The notes under the pieces are model-generated. The model was not told the DNA's origin and made no database searches. It saw nothing but the letters and a program-made list of their open reading frames with translations. From CAZAYP01 sp964489425 [NCBI: uncultured Verrucomicrobiota bacterium] (lineage in GTDB: Bacteria > Verrucomicrobiota > Kiritimatiellia > RZYC01), in assembly GCA_964489425.1 (NCBI GenBank), contig CAZAYP010000080.1, positions 1 to 21,219 on the forward strand: a DNA stretch of 21,219 bases. Direction: 5' to 3'. A program made the position numbers and the translations under genes. Below, in pieces: positions 16,801 to 21,219 of the stretch; the stretch's first letter is position 1; the number at the start of each line of letters is the position of its first letter.

Positions 16801-17157
16801 CGTGCCGTCGCGGTGGCGGAACCGCATCTCGAAATCCCGCACGCTGCCCTGCTCCTTGAGCTGCCGGCGATACTCCGCCCCGGCCTCACCCTCCGCCCAG
16901 AAGCCCAGTTCCACGGACGTGCGGCCGATGACCTGGTCGCGCGGGTAGCCCACGGCGGCGAGCAACGCGTCATTGGCGTCCAGGAACCGGCCGTCCTCCA
17001 GCGCGGTCAGCGCGTAGGCGCCCAGGTGCGAATGGAACGCCGCGGCAAACGCCGCCGCGCCGGCCGGGGCAACGGGCGCGGCCTGCCGCAGCGCCGCGTT
17101 CTCCGCCTCCACCTCGCGCAGGCGCGCCTGGAGCTCTTTGATGGTGACTCGGGCCAT
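13888..17157 (-). CDS. Cytosolic hybrid sensor histidine kinase with five PAS domains and a receiver domain
   Basis: Two-component hybrid kinase of 1089 residues with no signal peptide or membrane segment, so it senses cytoplasmic signals. Order: N-terminal coiled coil (~1-27); PAS1 (~40-150); coiled coil (~150-195); PAS2 (~196-315); PAS3 (~325-445); PAS4 (~450-570); PAS5 (~572-692); HisKA (~705-770) with phospho-acceptor His717 in AAMSHDLRTPL; HATPase (~820-940) with N box LLNLLSNAVKF (Asn835), DTGVGIP and GGVGLGLA; receiver (~964-1085) with Glu970-Asp971, phospho-Asp1014 in VVQDVQLPGMDG, Thr1046 and Lys1068. All catalytic residues are present. No HPt domain or partner regulator is encoded nearby. 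PAS4 and PAS5 are close copies. The start ATG at 17157 has no clear ribosome binding site; the coding pattern supports it. Ligands or cofactors of the PAS domains cannot be inferred. Confidence 0.93.
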   Translation of the reverse strand: MARVTIKELQARLREVEAENAALRQAAPVAPAGAAAFAAAFHSHLGAYALTALEDGRFLDANDALLAAVGYPRDQVIGRTSVELGFWAEGEAGAEYRRQLKEQGSVRDFEMRFRHRDGTLRHAILNSVRVSLDGKDCIVTSAQDVTAARRAEAEVRAHRDHLAEVVRERTAALEEEIAERRQIADSLLRQQRMLEAVIDNMPAGLFMIEAPSGKPLLTNKLAEILLGRGIAPDAGKDSLGEVYQAFRHGTDQPYPTAEMPVAAALAGRRLAVRDMEVHRPDGTRVLLEVTGAPIFDEQGRIMAGIVIFQDITARQQAEAAVRRSRQQLQDLLDGLFIFVALLQPDGTVLFVNRAPLAAAGIQAADVLGRKFWDCYWWRHDPVLQAQLRDALDRAMAGRVVRYDVEVRMAGDRRMPIDFMVCPVRDEQGRVVQLVCSAVDISARLQAEQESQRWAAVVNHSSDFIGVKELDREVYHDNPGAFAMLGYERGGQAAVGLEHAHPPEEVEFLIKVAIPHALEHGRWQGECHLVHRDGHLIPVEASMFPVRDKAGRIFAVATIMRDITERKQAEEEIRRLAAVLDNSRDFISMVDMPGRPLYHNPACWRMLGYDRVAKPVFLIKDVHRPEDAARIRNEAIPQAMQEGFWQGENHLVHRAGHLIPVEQLIFPVRDKQGQVFAVATIMRDITRRKQAEQELREAKEAAEAASRAKSMFLAAMSHDLRTPLTPVLGFAEVLARAANLTDEQRQFALVIKQRGQDLLTLINDILDLSKVEAGKVQLAPERVNLLQLVPDAVRTIAVLAEPKGLRLEAHIDPLTPADIVTDPLRLKQVLLNLLSNAVKFTEQGSVTLRVAPDPAAPAARAPQAGETILRFDVADTGVGIPEPRLAGIFQPFSQVDAAYSRRVGGVGLGLAITRHLVQLLGGRTWVESRPGTGSTFHFTILAARAGPDGQGAADDPAAGAGIPPQRVLLVEDEPTNLLLIEYLLRRAGHAVTTADSGEAALRVFDPQAFDLVVQDVQLPGMDGLQVLAAIRERCATAGRRVPAIVLTAFAMAGDEERFLAAGFDAYVAKPIAPAALAAAMAKVVAAGRGV
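15103..15486 (-). repeat. Tandem duplication encoding PAS4 and PAS5 of the hybrid kinase
   Basis: The two PAS modules are offset by 366 bases (122 codons). An identical 18-base stretch, GGTGATGTCGCGCATGAT, occurs at 15103-15120 and 15469-15486. The encoded ends GHLIPVEASMFPVRDKAGRI and GHLIPVEQLIFPVRDKQGQV, each followed by FAVATIMRDIT, are nearly the same. The full repeat units extend about 350 bases each. Confidence 0.8.
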
Positions 17158-17203
17158 GGTGTTGCGTTCGGTTAAGCCATCCCAAGACGGCCACGCTACC
17201 GAA

Positions 17204-17271
17204 TTTGAGCCGTGGGCGCCAGCATAAAATCACCGGTTTTACCTTGCTTTTGCGCCTTGCTGTGGTAAGAG
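17204..17271 (+). promoter_or_regulatory. Candidate promoter region for the phosphofructokinase gene
   Basis: The divergent intergenic region (17158-17324) holds two weak possibilities: TAAAAT at 17225-17230 as a -10 without a properly spaced -35, and TTGCTT (17244-17249) with TAAGAG (17266-17271) at 16 bases, the latter preceded by TGG like an extended -10. Direct repeats CCTTGCT (17242 and 17255) and TCACCG-GTTTT/TCACCG-TTTT (17230 and 17277) are also present. Confidence 0.25.
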
Positions 17272-17324
17272 GGCGCTCACCGTTTTCTTATTTCATGCAG
17301 TTCTAACAGATAAAGGAGCAAGCC

Positions 17325-18551
17325 ATGGCCAAGAAAGCCGCGTCCGGAAGCACGGGGAACATGATGATCGCCCAGAGCGGCGGTCCGACCGTCGTCATCA
17401 ACCAGAGCCTGGTCGGGGCCGTCCTGGAAGCCCGCAAGCACGCCTGCATCGGTAAGATCTACGGGGCGTTGCACGGCATCGCGGGGATCATGAAGGAAAA
17501 CTTCATCGACCTGCGCAAGGAGTCTGCCGCCACGCTGGAATGCGTCGCCCAGACCCCGTCCTCGGGCCTCGGGTCGGTCCGCAAAAAGCCCACCCCGGAA
17601 GACTGCGCGGCCATCTTCGGCGTGCTCCAGAAATACGGCGTGCGCTACTTCTTTTACATCGGCGGCAACGATTCCGCCGAGACCGCCCATATCCTCAACG
17701 AAGAGGCCAAGAAGTCCGCCTACCCGCTGTGTTGCTACCACATTCCCAAGACCATCGACAACGACCTGCGCGAGAACGACCACACCCCGGGGTTCGGCAG
17801 CGGCGCCAAGTTCGTGGCCCAGGCGTTCATGGGCGACAACCTGGACAACCGCGCCCTGCCCGGGGTGAAGATCAACATCGTCATGGGCCGCCACGCGGGG
17901 TTCCTCACCGCCGCCTCGGCCCTGGCGCGCGTGTACCCCGACGACGGCCCGCACCTGGTCTACCTGCCGGAACGTCCGTTCCACATCGAGGCCTTTGCCC
18001 GCGAGGTGCAGGCGGTGTACGCCAAGCACGGCCGCTGCATCGTGGCCGCGTCCGAGGGGATCATGGACGCGGACGGCACGCCCATTGCCGCCGCCTACAC
18101 CAAGGAAATCGACTCCCATGGCAACGTCCAGCTCAGCGGCAGCGGCGCGCTGGGCGACCTGCTGGCCAGCATCGTCAAGAACAAGACCGAGATCAAGCGC
18201 GTGCGGGCCGACACGTTCGGCTACCTGCAACGCTCGTTCCCCGGCGTGGTCTCCGAGGTGGACAGCCGCGAGGCGCGCCAGGTCGGCGCCCTGGCCGCGC
18301 GCCTGGCGGCGACCCGCGGCGGCGATGGCAGCATCGCCATCAAGCGCAAGCCCGGCCCCGGCTACAAGGTGTATTTCGAGCGCGTGGACCTGGTCAAGGT
18401 GGCCAAGGAAACCCGGCACATGCCGGACGAGTTCATTGCCAAGTCCGGCAACGACGTGACCCCGGCGTTCATCAAGTACGCCGCGCCGATCGTGGGCAAG
18501 CTGCCGCGCATCGGACGATTCAAGGGCACCGCCGTGGCCAAGGTCAAGTAG
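17325..18551 (+). CDS. 6-phosphofructokinase, probably pyrophosphate-dependent
   Basis: Glycolytic enzyme phosphorylating fructose 6-phosphate, cytoplasmic, 408 residues. Motifs: QSGGPTVVINQSL near the N-terminus (phosphoryl donor loop), YIGGNDSAET (113-117 GGNDS), HIPKTIDNDL (141-147, Lys142 and catalytic Asp145), PGFGSGAKF, MGRHAG (187-192) and YLPERPF (Glu216). An acidic residue after GG(N/D) in place of the Gly of E. coli ATP-PFK, together with PKTIDND in place of GTIDND, is the established signature of pyrophosphate use. With PPi as donor the enzyme can also run in the gluconeogenic direction. The start ATG follows AAAGGAG by a good spacing. The gene is complete and ends 3 bases before a LolA-like gene, so the two are probably co-transcribed. 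PPi dependence is inferred from the motif; the family call is secure. Confidence 0.93.
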   Translation: MAKKAASGSTGNMMIAQSGGPTVVINQSLVGAVLEARKHACIGKIYGALHGIAGIMKENFIDLRKESAATLECVAQTPSSGLGSVRKKPTPEDCAAIFGVLQKYGVRYFFYIGGNDSAETAHILNEEAKKSAYPLCCYHIPKTIDNDLRENDHTPGFGSGAKFVAQAFMGDNLDNRALPGVKINIVMGRHAGFLTAASALARVYPDDGPHLVYLPERPFHIEAFAREVQAVYAKHGRCIVAASEGIMDADGTPIAAAYTKEIDSHGNVQLSGSGALGDLLASIVKNKTEIKRVRADTFGYLQRSFPGVVSEVDSREARQVGALAARLAATRGGDGSIAIKRKPGPGYKVYFERVDLVKVAKETRHMPDEFIAKSGNDVTPAFIKYAAPIVGKLPRIGRFKGTAVAKVK

Positions 18552-18554
18552 CCC

Positions 18555-19385
18555 ATGCGCCAGGGCTTCGCGCAACCCCGGCCCCCGGGCCGGGGCTTGC
18601 GGCATGCGGCCGGGTGGCTGCTGATGCTGGCCGCGGCCCTGCCGGCCAACGCGCCGGCCGCCGGCGACCGGACCGCCCCGCCCCTGGACGCGGACAACCT
18701 GCCGCCCGCGGCCGAGCTGATGCAACGCGTGCGCGCGGCCATGCCCGACCAACCCCTGCACCTGCGCGCCCAGATCCAGTCCCGGGGCGAGGACGACGCC
18801 GCCGACCGGTCCTGGAACGCCGACATCACCCTGGCCTGGCGAGCCGCGGAACCCTGGGCCGCCTACACGCTGCAGGATGCGTTCGGCGTCACGCTGGAGA
18901 AGTTCACCGTGCGCTGGCTGGCGTCCGGCGGGCCGCTGGTCGAATACCAAAAAGGCGATCCCCCGCAGGCCGCCGCGCTCCCGGACCTGGCCGCGGCGAT
19001 CCCGGGCATGGACTTCAGCTGGGCGGACCTGAGCATGAGCTTCCTCTGGTGGCCCGCCGGGCGGACGCTCGGCGTGGAGGACATCAAGAGCCGGCCCTGC
19101 TACATCGTGGAACTGCCGGCGCCCGCCGGCGCCGCGGAGCAGCTGTATGGCAGCATGCGCCTGTGGATCGATCCCAAGGTGGGCGCGCTGCTGCAGGCGG
19201 AAGGCTACGACCGCGACGGCCGCCTCCTGCGCCGGATGGAAGTCAAAAGCTTCAAGAAAGTCAACGACCTGTTCACGTTCCAGGACGTGCTGATCCGCAG
19301 CTTCCCCTCCCGCCATAAAACCATGCTGCGCGTGCGCGACCTGGAGCTGCTGGCAGATCCCGCGGCGCCCGCCGCGGTGGAATAG
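18555..19385 (+). CDS. LolA-like periplasmic protein (outer-membrane lipoprotein-sorting family)
   Basis: Exported protein of 276 residues with a somewhat long signal peptide: an Arg-rich start (MRQGFAQPRPPGRGLRHAAG), then WLLMLAAALPANAPA with cleavage near residue 33-36. The mature part has the features of the LolA_like group annotated as outer-membrane lipoprotein-sorting protein: WADLSMSFLWWP, then CYIVELPAPAG, YGSMRLWIDPKVGALLQAEGYD, the RRMEVKSFKKVNDLFTFQDV stretch and the ending HKTMLRVRDLEL. These give the antiparallel beta half-barrel that could hold a lipid or acyl chain. It is not LolA itself, and its cargo is unknown. It begins 3 bases after the phosphofructokinase stop with only a weak AAGG upstream, so translation may be coupled. 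Its stop is two bases from the stop of the convergent mutM gene. Confidence 0.8.
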   Translation: MRQGFAQPRPPGRGLRHAAGWLLMLAAALPANAPAAGDRTAPPLDADNLPPAAELMQRVRAAMPDQPLHLRAQIQSRGEDDAADRSWNADITLAWRAAEPWAAYTLQDAFGVTLEKFTVRWLASGGPLVEYQKGDPPQAAALPDLAAAIPGMDFSWADLSMSFLWWPAGRTLGVEDIKSRPCYIVELPAPAGAAEQLYGSMRLWIDPKVGALLQAEGYDRDGRLLRRMEVKSFKKVNDLFTFQDVLIRSFPSRHKTMLRVRDLELLADPAAPAAVE

Positions 19386-19387
19386 GA

Positions 19388-20242
19388 TCACGGGTTGGCG
19401 GATTTCCGGCGGGGCCGCGGCTGGCACTGCGGGCAGAAATGGGTGCTGCGCTGGCCGACCAGCATCCGCCGGATCCGCGTGCCGCAGCGCGCGCAGGGCC
19501 GCCCGGTTTGCTGGTAGGCATTCAGCGCTTCCTGGTTTTGGCCGTCGGCGCCGCGCGGCGCCTGGAAGTGCGTGGCGCCGCCGCCCAGGGTCGTGCCCAG
19601 GTTGCGGATCCCGCGCCGCAGCACCTTGCGGATCGCGGCCAGCAACCGCCGGGCTTCCGCGGCCGGAATCGTATCCGCCGGGCGCAACGGATGGATGCCG
19701 GCCTCCCACAACGCCTCGTCAGCGTAAATATTCCCCACGCCGGCGATAAACGCCTGGTCCAGCAGCAGCGGCTTGATCCGGCGGCGGCTCCCGGCCAGCC
19801 GGCGCCGGAACGTCTCCGCCCGCAGGCGGGCGTCCAGCGGCTCGGGCCCGAGCGCGCCCAGCACGGCCCCGGGATCCCGGGTCAGCCAGATCCGGCCGAA
19901 CTTGCGCGGGTCGTGGAAGCGCAGGTCGCGCCCGTCGTCCAGGCGCAGGATCAGTTGCTCGTGCGGCCGGGCCGGGGCGCCGGACGCGGCCAGGTGGAAG
20001 CGGCCCGACATGCGCAGGTGCGCCAGCAGGCGCCAGCCGCCGGACAGCTCGAACACGATGAATTTTCCACGCCGGCCCAGGTTCTCGATGACCAGGCCCC
20101 GGACATGCCTGAGGAACGCGGGCCGGGCCGGTTGGGCCAGCGTGCGCGGCCACACCACGCAAGCGGAGCGGATCCGCCGCCCGACCAGGCCGGCGGCGCG
20201 CAAGCCCCGGACCACGGTTTCGACTTCCGGCAATTCGGGCAT
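19388..20242 (-). CDS. mutM: Formamidopyrimidine-DNA glycosylase
   Basis: Base-excision repair enzyme (Fpg) that removes 8-oxoguanine and formamidopyrimidines, with AP-lyase activity. The start MPELPEVETVVRGL gives the catalytic Pro2 (after Met removal) and Glu3, which fixes the start at 20242; an open frame upstream to 20392 overlaps the HDOD gene. Other landmarks are Lys60 in GRRGKF, AHLRMSGRF, FHDPRKFGRIWL, the helix-two-turn-helix LLLDQAFIAGVGNIYADEAL, and the C-terminal zinc finger CARC-x16-CPQC (Cys250, 253, 270, 273) with GQRSTHF between. Length (284 residues) is normal. The region before the zinc finger, HFQAPRGADGQNQEALNAY, has the usual family form. It lies 17 bases after the HDOD gene on the same strand and is probably co-transcribed with it. 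Confidence 0.96.
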   Translation of the reverse strand: MPELPEVETVVRGLRAAGLVGRRIRSACVVWPRTLAQPARPAFLRHVRGLVIENLGRRGKFIVFELSGGWRLLAHLRMSGRFHLAASGAPARPHEQLILRLDDGRDLRFHDPRKFGRIWLTRDPGAVLGALGPEPLDARLRAETFRRRLAGSRRRIKPLLLDQAFIAGVGNIYADEALWEAGIHPLRPADTIPAAEARRLLAAIRKVLRRGIRNLGTTLGGGATHFQAPRGADGQNQEALNAYQQTGRPCARCGTRIRRMLVGQRSTHFCPQCQPRPRRKSANP

Positions 20243-20259
20243 GGCGAAGGGCGGCCGGG

Positions 20260-21219
20260 TTACGGCCGGGCGGCCGGCTTGACGGAAGTCAGCGCGGTCA
20301 CGGTCGGGTTGACTTTCTCGTGGAGCTTGTCGGCCACGGCGGCCAGGTCGGCGGGCGCCAGCCCGTAGTAAGCCTCCACGGCGGCCGGCCATTCCTGGGC
20401 CCCGGACTGGTACACGTCGCCGAACAGGCGATGGTCAAAGTAGTTGGCGGCCGCGGCCAGCATGGCCAGCTCGCGGAACTCTTCCGGCGCCGCGGCCGGG
20501 GCATGGTGGTGGCGGGCCGCCGCGGTCACCGCGGGGGGCAGCAGCCACAGCTGGGTGATCTGCGCGCCCAGTTCCGCGTGGTCGCAGCCCAGGGCATGGC
20601 GTTCGGCCTGCACGAGCTGCGCGCCCTGCTGCAAAGCGAGCTGGCGGGCCTTGACCCAGCGCGCGGGGTGCCGCCCCACGAAGTAGGCCTTGCCCAGGTC
20701 GTGCGCCAGGCCCACGGTGTAGAGCAGGAGCTTGGAATACGGCGGCCCGGACGGCGGGCGCAGGAGGCGGTACAACGCCGGCGCAATCACCCCGGTGGCC
20801 ACGCTGTGCCGCCAGAGCTGGGGCGGGATCCCCGGCGGCTGGTCCCACTGCTGCAACTGGACCCCGAGCGCCGCGCACAGGGCCAGCTGGCTGATGGTCA
20901 CCAGGCCCAGCTGGGTGATGGCCCGCGCCAGGTCATCGCCCAAATCCTCGTGCTGGTAAAGCACCGTGGCCAATTTCAGCACGCGGGCGGCCAGGGCCGG
21001 CTGCCGATCCAGGGCCGCGGCCAACTGGGCGCTGTTGACCAGCGCCGAGGCGTCCAGGTGCCGGATCTCCAGCACCTCCGCCGGCAGGGCCGGGAGCGAC
21101 TCGTTCGGACGGCCCAGGCGGCGGGCCAGGGCCGCCAGCCATTCGTCGGGCGGCACGCTGCCGGGCGCCGGGGCCGCGGGGCGCGCTGGGGTTGCGGACT
21201 GCGGCCCGGGGGCGGCCGG
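20260..21219 (-). CDS. HDOD-domain protein (N-terminal end possibly outside window)
   Basis: HDOD proteins are HD-related output domains in bacterial signalling, often regulating stress, motility or repair; their biochemical activity is mostly unknown. The domain starts around LPALPAEVLEIRHL and SAQLAAALDRQPALAARVLKLA (nucleotides ~21100-20960), followed by ITQLGLVTISQLAL. The HD-superfamily metal pattern appears kept: His in LWRHSVATG, His-Asp in VGLAHDLGKAYF, His in CDHAELGAQ, and HHH in AARHHHAP. The candidate start is GTG at 21156 (298 residues) with no ribosome binding site, and the frame stays open, Ala/Pro-rich, to the window edge. The Pro/Ala stretch could be a linker after an upstream domain such as a receiver. 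The true start is therefore not determined. It is followed by mutM after 17 bases. Confidence 0.82.
   Translation of the reverse strand, partial: PAAPGPQSATPARPAAPAPGSVPPDEWLAALARRLGRPNESLPALPAEVLEIRHLDASALVNSAQLAAALDRQPALAARVLKLATVLYQHEDLGDDLARAITQLGLVTISQLALCAALGVQLQQWDQPPGIPPQLWRHSVATGVIAPALYRLLRPPSGPPYSKLLLYTVGLAHDLGKAYFVGRHPARWVKARQLALQQGAQLVQAERHALGCDHAELGAQITQLWLLPPAVTAAARHHHAPAAAPEEFRELAMLAAAANYFDHRLFGDVYQSGAQEWPAAVEAYYGLAPADLAAVADKLHEKVNPTVTALTSVKPAARP

Noticed and set aside
14194-17175. 993-codon plus-strand frame opposite the hybrid kinase
   Set aside because: Antisense shadow; the kinase reading shows His, N-box and receiver motifs, this frame shows none.
17277-19709. 810-codon minus-strand frame opposite phosphofructokinase and the LolA-like gene
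   Set aside because: It runs across three real genes and has no recognisable domain.
20243-20392. Upstream extension of mutM
   Set aside because: Fpg chemistry needs Pro at position 2, given only by the start at 20242.
1-21219. Sigma-54 (-24/-12) promoters that rpoN might use locally
   Set aside because: By-eye search for TGGCAC-N5-TTGC on both strands found only partial matches, such as GCAA and GTGCCA 7 bases apart near 4141-4157, with wrong spacing and inside a gene.

Overview
The window is GC-rich, tightly packed chromosomal DNA from a Gram-negative bacterium. Signs of this are sigma-54, a LolA-like periplasmic protein, a lipid-linked-sugar glycosyltransferase, signal peptides and a lipobox. 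The mix of a PPi-type phosphofructokinase, a long secreted GHL15-type protein, a choice-of-anchor-J-like secreted protein with fibronectin-type repeats, and a large cytosolic multi-PAS hybrid kinase suggests the PVC group (Verrucomicrobiota, perhaps Kiritimatiellota). That placement is inference only; there is no rRNA or other phylogenetic marker here. No tRNA, rRNA, CRISPR array, insertion sequence or phage gene was seen.

Layout. (1) Positions 2-2357, plus strand: the 3' part of a tRNA methylthiotransferase (MtaB type), a lipoprotein glutaminyl cyclase and a PaaI-type thioesterase. (2) 2367-6231, minus strand: a 1142-residue secreted protein joining a GHL15-like glycosidase region to an alpha/beta-hydrolase esterase, followed by an unrecognised 97-residue protein. 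(3) 6412-7608, plus strand, divergent from region 2: a second secreted protein whose last fibronectin-like domain and hydrophobic tail resemble those of the esterase fusion. (4) 7686-9652, plus strand: a DUF47 (PhoU-like) and PiT phosphate-transport pair. (5) 9669-13768, minus strand: rpoN, an ArnT/PMT-type glycosyltransferase and fmt. (6) 13888-17157, minus strand: a soluble hybrid histidine kinase with five PAS domains, two of them a recent tandem duplication. (7) 17325-19385, plus strand: a PPi-type phosphofructokinase and a LolA-like periplasmic protein. (8) 19388-21219, minus strand: mutM (fpg) preceded by an HDOD protein that runs off the window edge.

Most of this is housekeeping: tRNA modification, initiator formylation, DNA repair, glycolysis, phosphate uptake and transcription. 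The accessory part is 2.4-7.6 kb, where two divergent secreted proteins share a 180-bp intergenic region. The fused GHL15-esterase, together with the shared C-terminal tail, is the most likely place for something undescribed, such as a lineage-specific polysaccharide-degrading enzyme and its surface-sorting signal. The sequence alone does not prove any complete new system.
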